A stretch of 64,000 nt of DNA from Acidimicrobiia bacterium (GCA_022827785.1 JAJEIM010000030.1:1-64000), one strand, 5' to 3'. Numbered from the stretch's first letter, positions 27,944 through 37,269 are shown. A program made the numbers and translations. Notes: a model not told the origin generated them from the letters alone.

Positions 27944-28342
27944 TCATGCAGCCGCGGAGGAACGGGTTCGACTGTGGCGCCGGTTGACAGCCGCCAGGAC
28001 GACCCACGCGGGCAAGGAGAACGCGGTCACGAGAATCGCAGCACCCTCCGATTGCAACAGGCCGGCAACGATGAAGCCGGCAATCGAGAGCGGCATCAGC
28101 AGCGCCGCGCAAAGATAGGCTGCCAGGCGGGAACGCCGGTGGAGCAGTAACAACGCCAGGCTCAACGGGATGGATGCGGGCCAGGCCACGATCAGCAGCG
28201 ACGACACCAGGGCGAACCCGAACTCCAAGTCCCCCCGGTAGAAGGACGTCCATCCGGTGGCGAAGTGTATGACGAAGGCAGACGCCACCACCAGGGGCAA
28301 GACCAGGGAAAGGACTGCGGTTCTTGCTACTACGGCCAACAT
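27944..28342 (-). CDS. Small four-helix membrane protein of unknown function
   Basis: 132 aa from the ATG at 28342, with CTGGAG about 7 nt upstream. Four hydrophobic segments are separated by short loops, with an arginine-rich C-terminus. The reading frame is open far upstream, but that part has a random, Arg/Pro-rich composition and is antisense noise. It lies 121 nt upstream of the LRR gene on the same strand. No family recognised. Confidence 0.5.
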   Translation of the reverse strand: MLAVVARTAVLSLVLPLVVASAFVIHFATGWTSFYRGDLEFGFALVSSLLIVAWPASIPLSLALLLLHRRSRLAAYLCAALLMPLSIAGFIVAGLLQSEGAAILVTAFSLPAWVVLAAVNRRHSRTRSSAAA

Positions 28343-28560
28343 GGCTGCTCCAGGGTTTGCCGTTCCCCCGAGGGTGCGGGAAGAAACGCCGACCGATACG
28401 CGCCACCCTACTAGCGGGCACGTCGATGAGTCCTGCCCCGTCGTGCTCGTGATTCCAATGCGCCTCTGCCGACGAGCGAGCCACTCCCCATGCGGTTCGG
28501 CGCCGACCGCCCGCCTAGGACGAGCCGGCACGGGATCTGCGAGGATCGTTCCGTGGGTGA

Positions 28561-29346
28561 TCAGAAGGTGAACGTTCCTGACATCACGGTTGTCGCATCG
28601 ACAGATGCCTCGACCCGCGCGACGTTGCGCCTGGTCTCGGCTGCAATACGCATCTCGCAGCCGGGGTAGACGGGATTGGAGAAGCGCACCTGAGCGGCCG
28701 ACAGGCCGGCCGGATGGGCGCCCACGGCGGCTGCCACGGCACGGGCGGTCATGCCCATCGTGGCCAGGCCGTGCAGGATGGGCCTTTCCAGGCCCATACC
28801 GGCCGCCACGACCGGGTCGATGTGGACGGGATGCTTGTCGCCGGTCAGCCGGTAGAGCGTCGCGGCGTCCGGCCCGACGCCCACCGCGCCGGTCCAGTCC
28901 GGGACGATGGGCGCCGGCCGCTCGGACGGTGCCGGCGGATCCCCGCCCCAGCCTCCGATGCCGGGTAGGAGGATGGTGTAGACAGCCAGGAAGCCGGGGC
29001 TCTGCACCTCGATCTCGATGATTGTGAGCCGACCCTTGTCGAAGACGGATCGGACGCGACCGTGGGTGCGGATCGGTGCGGGCCTGAGTGGCTGGTACAC
29101 CGTCAGGCTCTGGCCGACATGGAGGGATCGGGTGCGGTCGTAGGCGCCGAGTTCGCCGGCTGCATGGACCGCCCACAGACCCAGAGCGCATGCGTATACA
29201 GGCAGGACCCGCAGATCCTGCTCGTAGACCAGGTCGAGGTGCGAAGAAGGGGCGCCCACGGCCAGCGCGTAGAGGATGGCGTCGTCAGCCGAGAAGTCAA
29301 CGCGGCGCGTGCCGAGATCGAATCCTGTCAGTTCACTTAGGTGCAT
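28561..29346 (-). CDS. MaoC-type enoyl-CoA hydratase (double hot-dog)
   Basis: 261 aa. The C-terminal half has the hydratase-2 motif LYRLTGDKHPVHIDP with the catalytic Asp and His, followed by PILHGLATMG. The N-terminal half is a second, motif-free hot-dog unit. The ATG at 29346 overlaps the crotonase gene by 10 nt, making this the last gene of the seven-gene operon. It would add water to a trans-2-enoyl-CoA intermediate of the acyl-CoA made by the ligase at the head of the operon. Substrate chain or ring is unknown. Confidence 0.85.
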   Translation of the reverse strand: MHLSELTGFDLGTRRVDFSADDAILYALAVGAPSSHLDLVYEQDLRVLPVYACALGLWAVHAAGELGAYDRTRSLHVGQSLTVYQPLRPAPIRTHGRVRSVFDKGRLTIIEIEVQSPGFLAVYTILLPGIGGWGGDPPAPSERPAPIVPDWTGAVGVGPDAATLYRLTGDKHPVHIDPVVAAGMGLERPILHGLATMGMTARAVAAAVGAHPAGLSAAQVRFSNPVYPGCEMRIAAETRRNVARVEASVDATTVMSGTFTF

Positions 29347-30104
29347 TCGTTCCGATCCTTGCCGATCCCGGCTCGGCGGGCTTCCAGCGCCGCTCGACGG
29401 GTCGGTGACGCCAGGAGGGCCTCTCGTTCGGACTGCCAGTCGGCGGCGTCGAACCCCCCACCGCTGTCGAGCGCTGCCAGCAGTGCCTTGGTCGCCGCGG
29501 TGGCGGCAGAGTCGGCATGGGCCGCGAGCAGGCCTTTTGCCGTCTCGACGGTGGTCCCGGCTCGCACGATCATTGCCGCGCCGGGCGGGAGCTGCCGGCT
29601 CGACAGTTCTTGCTGCAGCACGATGAGGCGGCGGACGGTCTGCGAGCCGAGGCGGGCATGCAGGCGAGCCAACGATGACGGGTTGTAGAGGATCCCCAGG
29701 CCGGCGGAGGGCACGGCGAGACGCGCCTCGTCCGAGACCACCACGGCATCGCAGGACCACGCCAGGTCGACGGCGGCACCGTAACAGGCGCCCTCGACAG
29801 CCGCGACGATCGGCAGCGGGCTCAGGGTGAGGCGCCGGCAGAGCGCTTCGAGCTCGTCGTCGAATCCGAGATCGTCGATCGTGCCGTCCAACTCGAACAG
29901 ATCCGCTCCTGCGCTGAACCGTTCGGGGCCACCCGTCAGCACCACTCCTGTCGCTCGGGCTGCCCCGGATCCCTGAGTCTCGACCGCGTCCAGGACCGCT
30001 TCGATCTGGCGAAACGTCCGGCGCCGGAGGGCGTTGGCGCGCTGCGGCCGGTTGATCGCGATCTGCCGGATCGACCCATCGACGCTGCTGACGACATCGC
30101 TCAT
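29337..30104 (-). CDS. Enoyl-CoA hydratase/isomerase (crotonase) family protein
   Basis: 255 aa crotonase fold with the oxyanion-hole segments SAGADLFEL and EGACYGAAVDLAWSCD. The usual Pro-Glu pair that supplies a catalytic Glu in hydratases reads PSAGLGI here, with Ser replacing Glu, so isomerase, thioester hydrolase or ring-cleaving chemistry is as likely as hydration. The ATG overlaps the amidase stop (ATGA). A dedicated MaoC hydratase in the same operon supports a different role for this one. Confidence 0.85.
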   Translation of the reverse strand: MSDVVSSVDGSIRQIAINRPQRANALRRRTFRQIEAVLDAVETQGSGAARATGVVLTGGPERFSAGADLFELDGTIDDLGFDDELEALCRRLTLSPLPIVAAVEGACYGAAVDLAWSCDAVVVSDEARLAVPSAGLGILYNPSSLARLHARLGSQTVRRLIVLQQELSSRQLPPGAAMIVRAGTTVETAKGLLAAHADSAATAATKALLAALDSGGGFDAADWQSEREALLASPTRRAALEARRAGIGKDRNECT

Positions 30105-31480
30105 GGGACTGACAGGCGGGGCGAGAGTCGGGCGAAGGGACGCAGGTCCAGTGCGGTCTCGAGTTGCTCGACGAGCGACAGCAACTCGGTGTCGCCCCCG
30201 TACCGTCCCACCAGCTGGATCGCGACCGGGAGGCCGTTGGCAAACCCGGCGGGCAGGACCACCGCGGGATGTCCGGAGACGTTGAAAGGCGCCGCGAACG
30301 GGAAGGCCCCCCACAGCCGGCCCACCGGCTCGCCCGCGATGGTCCTGGGCCGGGAGCCCAACTCGAAGGCGGTGGTGGCCGTGGCGGGAGTGGCGATCAC
30401 GTCGTAGTGACGGAAGTAGCGATCCACCCGCTTCCGGTACTGCGTCAGGGCGGAGCGTGCTTCCGCCAGAACACCCGGATCGAGTCGCTCGGCCGCCATC
30501 AGGGACCGCTTTTGATACCAGGTCAACTCGTGCGGACCGCGAAGCAGGTGGCCGCGGCGTTCGCCCTCCTCGGCCAGCACGAGTGGACCGAAGATCTCCT
30601 CCCACCCCCCGAGGTCCAGATCCACAGAGGTCACGTCGTGGCCGCAGGCTGCCAGTCGCCTGACCGCGGCTGCCAGCACATCGCCGACGTCGGCTTCGAT
30701 CGGGCGGCCTTCGGGCTTGGGACACCAAGCGACGCGGCGCGGGCTCAGGTCGTCCTGGGTGTCTCGGATCGCCGTGCCGTTGGCGGACAGCACCGAGTGC
30801 AGGCGACGGGAGTCGGCGGCGGTGCGCGCAAGGGGCCCTACGGAGATGAACGGGCTGAAAGCTCGGAATCCCCCTTGGTCGTCGATCGTCCCGTATGTGG
30901 GCTTGAAGCCCACGAGTCCGCAGAACGAGGCCGGGATCCGGATGGAGCCTCCGCCGTCGGACCCGAGGCCGAGGGTGCAGGTACCCGAGGCCACAGCGGC
31001 CGCCGCGCCGCCGCTGGACCCGCCGGCGGTGCGGGAAGGGTCGTAGGGGTTCGCGGTGTCCGGGCCCAGCAGGTTATCCGTAGTCGCCGACTGGCAGAAC
31101 TCCGAGACGTTGGTCTTGCCGACCACGACCGCTCCCGCGCGGAGCAGGCGGCGCACCGCCCCGGAGTCGCGTCGCGCCACGTCGTTGGCGTGGGCCAAAG
31201 AGCCGAGCGTGGTGACGTGTCCCTTGATGTGGAAGGCGTCCTTGATCGAGACAGGGACGCCGGCGAGAGGTCCGGCGCTGCCGTTCCGGTAGGCCGCTTC
31301 GGCAGCTACGGCCTGGCGGCGGGCCAGGTCGGGGGTGGCGAGGACGAAGGCGTGCAGGGTCGGGTTGACCTGGGCCAGGCGGGCCTGCGCCAGCTCGGAG
31401 ACCTCGACCGGCGACAGCGAGCCGCCCCTGTAGGCCTCGACAAGCCGCTGCACCGGCCACCACAGGGGTCCCTCATCCAC
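30101..31480 (-). CDS. Amidase signature family hydrolase
   Basis: 459 aa from the GTG at 31480, chosen because GGAGGTG lies 9-10 nt upstream; the start overlaps the SDR gene by 8 nt. The Ser-cisSer-Lys triad is complete: Lys in VSIKDAF (about 80), the cis-Ser in GGSSGG (about 155) and the nucleophile in DGGGSIRIP (about 179). It hydrolyses an amide, releasing ammonia or an amine and a carboxylate. Since the same operon encodes a CoA ligase, the simplest reading is that it feeds the ligase with a free acid. GatA is excluded by context and by the lack of GatB/C. Confidence 0.88.
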   Translation of the reverse strand: MDEGPLWWPVQRLVEAYRGGSLSPVEVSELAQARLAQVNPTLHAFVLATPDLARRQAVAAEAAYRNGSAGPLAGVPVSIKDAFHIKGHVTTLGSLAHANDVARRDSGAVRRLLRAGAVVVGKTNVSEFCQSATTDNLLGPDTANPYDPSRTAGGSSGGAAAAVASGTCTLGLGSDGGGSIRIPASFCGLVGFKPTYGTIDDQGGFRAFSPFISVGPLARTAADSRRLHSVLSANGTAIRDTQDDLSPRRVAWCPKPEGRPIEADVGDVLAAAVRRLAACGHDVTSVDLDLGGWEEIFGPLVLAEEGERRGHLLRGPHELTWYQKRSLMAAERLDPGVLAEARSALTQYRKRVDRYFRHYDVIATPATATTAFELGSRPRTIAGEPVGRLWGAFPFAAPFNVSGHPAVVLPAGFANGLPVAIQLVGRYGGDTELLSLVEQLETALDLRPFARLSPRLSVP

Positions 31481-32234
31481 GAGCCGACACACCTCCGGAG
31501 ACGGTGAACACCTCACCGGTCACGTAGCCCGCCTCATCCGACGCCAGGAACGACACCATGTTCGCTACATCCTCAGGCTGCCCCACCCGGCCCAGGAACG
31601 CCTTCCCGGACAGGTAGCTGTCGAAGAACTCCTGCGGGTAGATCCTGCGCAGGAAGTCGTTGTATATCAGGCCCGGAGCCACCGCGTTGACCCGCACCCC
31701 GTGGACTCCGTTCTCGGCTGCAGCCACCCGGGTCAGCGCGAGGACGCCGGCCTTGGCCGCGGAGTAGGCGGCGCCATGCTCGGCGGACATCTCCCAGGCC
31801 GCTATCGAGGAGATGTTGATGATCGAGCCGCCGCCACGGGCGATCATCGCCTCGAGCGCGTAGCGCATGCATACGAATGTGCCGGTCAAGTCGACGTCGA
31901 GGCACCGCTGCCAGGTTTCCAGGGACATCTCGGCCACCGGTTCGATCCTCGACCAGCCCGCATTGTTGACCAGCACATCGAGCCGGTTCTTGGTGGCCGC
32001 CACTTCTGAGATCACGCTGCGCACCTGATCGTGGTCGGTGACGTCGAGGTGGTAGCCGGCCACCTCGCGCCCCACCTCCTCGGCCAGTGCAGCGGTAAAC
32101 TCGCGGCACCGTCGCTGGTGGGCGTCGGTGACGACCACATCGAATCCGTCGTGGGCTAGCCGCCTCGCAACCGCCGCTCCGATGCCGGCGCCTGCTGCCG
32201 CGGTCACCAGCGCCACGCGCGGGTTTCCTGCCAT
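31473..32234 (-). CDS. Short-chain dehydrogenase/reductase
   Basis: 253 aa NAD(P)-dependent oxidoreductase. The nucleotide motif is TAAAGAGIG, a slight variant of TGxxxGxG; NNAG, the serine of INISSIAAW and YSAAK complete the catalytic set. LDVTDHD after strand 3 fits the family. The ATG has a perfect GGAGGAGG ribosome site and shares an A with the previous stop (TGATG). In the operon it probably oxidises a hydroxyacyl-CoA or alcohol intermediate. Confidence 0.9.
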   Translation of the reverse strand: MAGNPRVALVTAAAGAGIGAAVARRLAHDGFDVVVTDAHQRRCREFTAALAEEVGREVAGYHLDVTDHDQVRSVISEVAATKNRLDVLVNNAGWSRIEPVAEMSLETWQRCLDVDLTGTFVCMRYALEAMIARGGGSIINISSIAAWEMSAEHGAAYSAAKAGVLALTRVAAAENGVHGVRVNAVAPGLIYNDFLRRIYPQEFFDSYLSGKAFLGRVGQPEDVANMVSFLASDEAGYVTGEVFTVSGGVSARG

Positions 32235-33247
32235 CAGCTTCCTCCTCCTGCCTCGACGGCACCGATCACGGTGTCGGCCAGCTGTGCCAGTCGTTGCTCG
32301 CGCCCTCCCGACAGCAGCGCGAAGGTGATCCGGTCGATGTCGAGCTGCCAGAGCTGACGGAGCCGGTCCACGCACATGTCGAGGTCGCCCGCCAGCGCCA
32401 CCGATCTCACGAAGTCGTCGGACACGGTGTGCTTGTGCTCAGCCTGCAGCGAGAGGTGGTCGACGAGGCCGTACTGCTCCGCGGCCCGCGCGAACTCGGG
32501 ACGGAACCTCTCCCACGCAGCCGGCATCCGCTTCCATTGGTGGAAGGTGGCCGCCTGGCTGGTGGCCCATGCTCTCACGTCGTCAGTGGCGCTCTCGACG
32601 TCGCCGCCCACCGACATGGTGACGAACAGGTCGACGGTCAGTTGCCCACGGTCGCGTCCGGCCGCCTCCAACCCCTGGTGTATGTGGTCGAGTTGCCAGG
32701 AGCAGAACTCGGGATCTGCGGCGCCCATGAGCACGGCTCCGTCGCAGGTCTCGCCGGCGAGGCGCAACATGGCGGGCTGCGAGACCGCGAGGTAGATGGG
32801 AACCTGCCGCTGGGCGGCGGCCAGGCGGACCTGGCTGCCATAGAGGTCGCACGGCTCGCCACTGAAGAGCTGGCGGAACTCGTCGATACCGGACCGCAAC
32901 TCGCCGAGCCGGGACGGTGTGCCGCCGGCGCCGAGCACGGCGGACCAGCCTGCACCGAGGCCGAGAACGGCGCGGCCGTCGGAGAGTTCGTCCAGCGCAG
33001 CGGTGGCATTGGCGGTCACCGTCGGGTGGCGGGTCACGAGATTGGTCACACCCGCCCCGATAAGCACTCTCTCGGTCGACAGCGCCGCCAGGTTCATAGC
33101 GGCATACACGTCTTTCATCCCGAGCTGGAAGTCGATGTACCACAGTGCCTCGAAACCCCTGAGGTCGATGTCTCGGGCCAAGTCCGCCGTCCGGCTCAGG
33201 GGCTCTCGGGGACTGACTCCCAATGAAATGCCGTAGCGCTTCTTCAT
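32234..33247 (-). CDS. LLM-class flavin-dependent oxidoreductase
   Basis: 337 aa bacterial luciferase-like monooxygenase or F420-dependent reductase. Typical segments are FEALWYIDFQLG, AALSTERVLIGAGVTNLVTRHP, LSDGRAVLGLGAGWSAV and PIYLAVSQPAMLRLAGE. Whether it uses FMN or F420 cannot be decided from sequence; the MerR-like and Mer-like F420 members share these motifs and actinomycetotes commonly make F420. It overlaps the hydrolase gene by ATGA. Confidence 0.87.
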   Translation of the reverse strand: MKKRYGISLGVSPREPLSRTADLARDIDLRGFEALWYIDFQLGMKDVYAAMNLAALSTERVLIGAGVTNLVTRHPTVTANATAALDELSDGRAVLGLGAGWSAVLGAGGTPSRLGELRSGIDEFRQLFSGEPCDLYGSQVRLAAAQRQVPIYLAVSQPAMLRLAGETCDGAVLMGAADPEFCSWQLDHIHQGLEAAGRDRGQLTVDLFVTMSVGGDVESATDDVRAWATSQAATFHQWKRMPAAWERFRPEFARAAEQYGLVDHLSLQAEHKHTVSDDFVRSVALAGDLDMCVDRLRQLWQLDIDRITFALLSGGREQRLAQLADTVIGAVEAGGGS

Positions 33248-34038
33248 TCAGTACACCTTTCGTACAAGAGTTGCGCGAGCAGCTTGCCGTAGGCGTCGGG
33301 TTGGTCGACGGAGAGAAGATGGCCGGCCCCGGCCACCTCGTGGTACCGGCAGTCGTCGACATTGTCGACGATGATGTCGGCGGCCTGGCGCGGGCAGAAT
33401 ACATCGCCGGCCGCCCCGATGACATCCACAGGAACCTCGATCTGCCTCAGCCGGGGGTTCAACGGCTCGGAGCGCATTCCGATCATCGCCCGGGCGGCGT
33501 TGATGTAGCCGCGGCCGTCACCGACAGCGTCAAGGCGCTTCGAGGTGAGTGCGTCGATGTCGGCTTCGGTGACAACCTGGCGGGCCGTGTCATCGTGGAG
33601 TCCGGAGGCGAAGCCTTCCCGGTCGCGGGCTTCGAGCTGGGCGATGCGACCTGCGAAGAACTCGGCCGCCGCCGAACCGACCACCGATGACGTTGCGGCC
33701 GCGATCAGGTGGCCGATCAGAGTTCCTGGTGTGGACGCAGCCTTGAGCCCGATGGTTCCCCCCAGTGAATAGCCGACGACAGCGGCAGGGCCGGTCACGA
33801 CGCGCAGGAAGGCGGAGAGGTCATCGGCCAGTTGCGACAGGGTTCCGGCGGCCTCCCCCGAGGTAGTGCGGCCGTGACCGCGAAGGTCCACCGTGTGGAC
33901 AGCGAATCCGCCCAGATGGGCAGCGACGGCGTCCCAGGAGCGGAGGTCCTCGGCCAGTCCGTGCAGCAGCACGACCGGCTGCCCCGAGCCGCTGCGCCGG
34001 TAGTTGACCACGATGTCACCCAACTCGACGGTACTCAT
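33244..34038 (-). CDS. Alpha/beta hydrolase
   Basis: 264 aa. The HGLAEDLRSWD oxyanion loop, the nucleophile elbow GYSLGG (Ser), VDVIGAAGDVFCP with the acid and AGAGHLLSVDQPD with the His give a complete triad. It resembles 3-oxoadipate enol-lactonase and C-C bond hydrolases, and lies second in the catabolic operon after the CoA ligase. It could open a lactone or cleave a ring-derived diketone. ATGA overlaps occur on both sides. Confidence 0.87.
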   Translation of the reverse strand: MSTVELGDIVVNYRRSGSGQPVVLLHGLAEDLRSWDAVAAHLGGFAVHTVDLRGHGRTTSGEAAGTLSQLADDLSAFLRVVTGPAAVVGYSLGGTIGLKAASTPGTLIGHLIAAATSSVVGSAAAEFFAGRIAQLEARDREGFASGLHDDTARQVVTEADIDALTSKRLDAVGDGRGYINAARAMIGMRSEPLNPRLRQIEVPVDVIGAAGDVFCPRQAADIIVDNVDDCRYHEVAGAGHLLSVDQPDAYGKLLAQLLYERCTE

Positions 34039-35657
34039 CCGGCCGCGCTCCGATCCGGACCCACGCCGCCGGGGTCCGCTGTGGCAGTCGAGGCGGATGC
34101 GTTCAAGAGTTCATCGCGCAACTGCTGCTTGCGTATCTTGCCGGAGGCTGTACGCGGGAGGCGATCGACCTGTATCAACCGTTCTGGCCAGTATCGCCGC
34201 GGCAGGCCCTGCTCGGCGCAGGACGCGATCACATCGTCGAGCTCGAGGCGGACGCCGGCCTGCACAACCGCGCAGATGCGCTCGCCGAGACGCTCGTCAG
34301 GCCACCCGATGACGGCCACACCGACAACGTCGGGGTGGCCGGCGATCGCGTTCTCGGTCTCTACGGGGGAGATGTTCACCGCCCCACGGATGATCAGGTC
34401 CTTGGCCCGTCCCGTGATCGACACGTATCCGTCAGGATCGATGCGGGCGAGATCGCCGGTGCGGAAGAACCCGTCGCCGACGATGTGCTCGGCGTACAAC
34501 TCGGGTTGGCCGTAGTAGCCGTTGAACACCCCGGGGCCCCGCATGACGAGCTCGCCGGCCCCCGTGGCGTGCAACCGCATGTCCGCGTCGAGGATTCGCA
34601 GTTCCAGCCCGGGAAGTCCGACCCCCACGGTGTTCTCGACCTGGCTGCCGGTCGAGGAGGGCACGCAGGTGGTGAGGCCGCCTTCGGTCATGCCCCACAG
34701 GGGCGTGACGAACGTGTTCGGTAACTCGGTTCGACAGCGCCGGACGAGGGCAGGCGGCACCTGGGCTCCACCGCATAGGAAGCTCCGCAGCGACGCCAGC
34801 TTCGGCTCGCGGCCGCTCCACGGGGCACTGGCCAGATCCATCAGGAACGGGGTCGCCGCCGCGGTGAAGTCGGCGCGGTGACGAGCCACCAGTTCCAGCG
34901 CGGTGACCGGGTCCCACTCCCTTTGGAGGATGAGCAGTGCGCCCAGGAACAACGACAGGCGAGCACCATGAATGGCGCCGACGCTGTGGCCGAGAGGTGA
35001 GGGCATGAAGACGGGCGTGCCGTGGTCAAGCCCGAAACGATCGGCGAACTGCACGTTGAGAGCGGCCAACGTGTCCTCGCTGTGGCTGACAGCCTTCGGG
35101 GGCCCCGTCGTGCTCGAGGTGAACATCACATGTGCGGTGGCGTCGGGCACATCGACGGCCCGGGCCGGGGGCACCGCCGGGCCGTGCATCGTGAGGCGGG
35201 CTCCATCCACCGCAGCCACAGTGACCCCGGTTGAAGCTCCGGCGGCGGCTCGCCGGATGGCGTCAGCCGGCGCCGTTCTGCGGCTTGAGCCGGCGCAGAC
35301 GGCCAGGACCGGCCGGACCAGATCGAAGATGTGGCGCAAGTGCGCCTCGGGCGTGGTGACCGGAAGCGTGGCCGGAACGTGACCCGCTCTCAACACGGCC
35401 AGGAACATGACGACCCACTCCACACAGTTGGGCAGGAGGACCACCACCACCCGCCGGCCCCCACCGACGGCCCGGCGGATCTCCTCAGCGGCCTCGCCGG
35501 ACGCATCCCAGAGCTCGGACCGCGACAGCGTGTCGCCGCCGCTCACCACGGCAGGCTCGCCGGGCGCCTCGGTGGCGTGCGCCTCGAAGCGGTCAACCAG
35601 CCGGCGCCCTGTCCACCATCCGGCGAGCCGGTAGCGCTCTGCGATGCCATCGATCAC
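34035..35657 (-). CDS. Acyl-CoA ligase (AMP-binding, cyclohexanecarboxylate/fatty acid type)
   Basis: 540 aa, GTG start with GGAGGAG 4 nt upstream. Adenylate-forming motifs in order: FTSSTTGPPKAVSHS (P-loop), PLWGMTEGG, GDGFFRTGDLARIDPDGY, GRAKDLIIRGAVNISP and the catalytic lysine in RTASGKIRKQQ. It activates a carboxylic acid to its CoA thioester. It is the first gene of the operon and faces the TetR gene across the palindrome, so its transcription is very probably under TetR control. Confidence 0.92.
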   Translation of the reverse strand: MIDGIAERYRLAGWWTGRRLVDRFEAHATEAPGEPAVVSGGDTLSRSELWDASGEAAEEIRRAVGGGRRVVVVLLPNCVEWVVMFLAVLRAGHVPATLPVTTPEAHLRHIFDLVRPVLAVCAGSSRRTAPADAIRRAAAGASTGVTVAAVDGARLTMHGPAVPPARAVDVPDATAHVMFTSSTTGPPKAVSHSEDTLAALNVQFADRFGLDHGTPVFMPSPLGHSVGAIHGARLSLFLGALLILQREWDPVTALELVARHRADFTAAATPFLMDLASAPWSGREPKLASLRSFLCGGAQVPPALVRRCRTELPNTFVTPLWGMTEGGLTTCVPSSTGSQVENTVGVGLPGLELRILDADMRLHATGAGELVMRGPGVFNGYYGQPELYAEHIVGDGFFRTGDLARIDPDGYVSITGRAKDLIIRGAVNISPVETENAIAGHPDVVGVAVIGWPDERLGERICAVVQAGVRLELDDVIASCAEQGLPRRYWPERLIQVDRLPRTASGKIRKQQLRDELLNASASTATADPGGVGPDRSAAG

Positions 35658-35713
35658 AGCACTCCTCCAATCCCGGTCTGGCGCCCTGCCGCAGTATCAC
35701 AGGATCGACCTAT

Positions 35714-35738
35714 AACAAAAGTCGACGTCACTTTTGTT
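35714..35738. promoter_or_regulatory. Perfect 25-bp palindromic operator between TetR gene and catabolic operon
   Basis: Arms of 9 bp, AACAAAAGT (35714-35722) and ACTTTTGTT (35730-35738), flank a 7-nt CGACGTC centre. The AT-rich arms stand out in GC-rich DNA. It sits in the 218-nt gap between two divergent genes, the classical position for a TetR-family operator. Confidence 0.8.
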
Positions 35739-35760
35739 GTTGGGTGGAGGGGACGAAAGG

Positions 35761-35766
35761 TAAGAT
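35761..35766 (+). promoter_or_regulatory. Candidate -10 (TAAGAT) of the TetR gene
   Basis: TAAGAT has TTGTTG (35737-35742) 18 nt upstream as a weak -35, which overlaps the right arm of the palindrome. Binding there would block TetR's own transcription. Confidence 0.4.
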
Positions 35767-35875
35767 CGTTCGCCGCGGGGTTGCAGACCCGAGACGACCC
35801 GAACAGGGACCAGCGACACGGGGCCCGGTCACGTGCCTCACAACCTACCGACGCCCGCGAACGATGGGAGCGCCC

Positions 35876-36493
35876 ATGGCCACCGAGCCGACCACCCCTA
35901 AAGGCCAACGGACGCGGCAGACGATCCTCGACGCCGCGTCGAAGGTCTTCACCAAGGACGGCTACGTCGATGCCCGCATGAGCGATGTCGCAGTGCAGGC
36001 CGGACTCTCCCTCGGCGGCCTGTACAGGTATTTCGATAACAAGGAGGACCTGTTCCGAAGCGTCATCCGGGACCTCCACGAGGAACTCTTCCGGAGGAGC
36101 CGGTCGTCGACACCCATCGCCGAGGACCCTAAGGCCGCTCTGTACGAAGCCAACCTCGGATACCTCGAGCACTACCGCGCCAACAGCGGCGTGCTGCGGG
36201 CATTCATCGAGGCGACAACGGTCGAGGAGCGATTCACCACCATCTGGTGGACCATGCGCGAACGCCACGTCGCGCGGTTCGTCCATGCGGTGGAGAACGA
36301 CGACCGCGTCCAGCTCGACGGGCTCGATCCGTCCACGGTGGCCCGGGCCATGGCCTCCCTGGTCGAGCAGACCGCCTACACGACATTCGCCCACGCCGCT
36401 CTCAACACGGCGTCCGTGGATGTGGAGACGGTAGCCCGCGTCGTGACCAGAGCCTGGTACCGCAGCTTCTACGGGAGTCCCCCCGCAGGCTGA
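35876..36493 (+). CDS. TetR family transcriptional regulator
   Basis: 205 aa. The N-terminal helix-turn-helix (about 12-58) reads QTILDAASKVF then MSDVAVQAGLSLGGLYRYFDNKEDLF, the canonical TetR pattern. The C-terminal ligand-binding part has no named family. The ATG at 35876 is preferred to one at 35864 because GGGAG lies 5 nt upstream. It is divergent from the acyl-CoA ligase operon and convergent with the transporter operon. It most likely senses the acyl-CoA or acid handled by the neighbouring operon. Confidence 0.9.
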   Translation: MATEPTTPKGQRTRQTILDAASKVFTKDGYVDARMSDVAVQAGLSLGGLYRYFDNKEDLFRSVIRDLHEELFRRSRSSTPIAEDPKAALYEANLGYLEHYRANSGVLRAFIEATTVEERFTTIWWTMRERHVARFVHAVENDDRVQLDGLDPSTVARAMASLVEQTAYTTFAHAALNTASVDVETVARVVTRAWYRSFYGSPPAG

Positions 36494-36555
36494 CAACCCC
36501 CGACCCGCGGCACGGTCGGGGATGGGCCCTGCCGGCGCCGTGCCCGACGGACGCC

Positions 36556-37269
36556 TCATATCTCCGAGCCCAGATAAGCGGCAGCCAGCCTCTCGTCGGA
36601 CAGGAGGGCCCGGTTCGAGGCCTCCAGGACCACCTCCCCGGACTCGAGCACGCAGGCTCGGTCACAGATCTCGAGCGCTTCATGGGCGCGTTGCTCCACG
36701 ACGATCGTTGCGGTCGTCTCGCTCTCAAGCAGCCGCGCGATGCCCTCGAAGACGCTGTCCGCGGCGCGGGGAGCCAGCCCCATCGAGGGTTCGTCGAGCA
36801 TGAGCAGCCGCGGGCAGGCCATCACGCCGCGAGCAACCGCCAGCATCTGCTGCTGGCCTCCCGACAACGCGCCTCCGTCCCGGTTGAGCATGCCGGCCAG
36901 CGCGGGGAATATCTCAAGCACCAGATCGAGGCGTTCGTCGTGTCGGTGCTGGGCGCCACTCCGGTGGCTGCCGAGGCGAAGATTGTCGGCCACCGTCATC
37001 GATGCGAAGATCATCCGCCCCTGGGGCACGTGGACGATTCCGGCCTCGACGCGCTTGTGCGGCGGCTGGGAGTGAAGATCCTGGCCTTCAAAGCGGATCA
37101 CACCCGTGTCTACCCCCACGGTGCCACTGATCGTCTTCAGCAGGGTGGTCTTGCCCGCACCATTCGGTCCCAGGATGGCCACACGCTCCCGCGCACCGAC
37201 CTGGAAGTCGACAGAGCGCAAGGCCGGGACCCCGTCGTAGCTCGCACACAGGTCACTGATCTCTAGCAT
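36556..37269 (-). CDS. livF: Branched-chain-type ABC transporter ATPase (LivF)
   Basis: 237 aa ATPase of a HAAT-type importer. Walker A GPNGAGKTT, signature LSGGQQQMLAVARG, Walker B LLMLDEPSMGLAP and the H-loop position (here VVEQRAHEAL, where Gln-Arg replaces the usual Gln-Asn, as LivF proteins use non-His residues). Its start overlaps the end of the fused permease-ATPase gene by 17 nt. It is the last gene of the transporter operon, convergent with TetR. Confidence 0.92.
   Translation of the reverse strand: MLEISDLCASYDGVPALRSVDFQVGARERVAILGPNGAGKTTLLKTISGTVGVDTGVIRFEGQDLHSQPPHKRVEAGIVHVPQGRMIFASMTVADNLRLGSHRSGAQHRHDERLDLVLEIFPALAGMLNRDGGALSGGQQQMLAVARGVMACPRLLMLDEPSMGLAPRAADSVFEGIARLLESETTATIVVEQRAHEALEICDRACVLESGEVVLEASNRALLSDERLAAAYLGSEI

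Noticed and set aside
24286-28342. Genomic island with mobile-element boundaries
   Set aside because: Composition shifts around the LRR gene, but I found no transposase, integrase, tRNA-adjacent repeat or target-site duplication.
28343-29191. N-terminal extension of the small membrane protein at 27944
   Set aside because: The upstream frame lies over the MaoC gene in antisense and has random composition; a ribosome site precedes the ATG at 28342.
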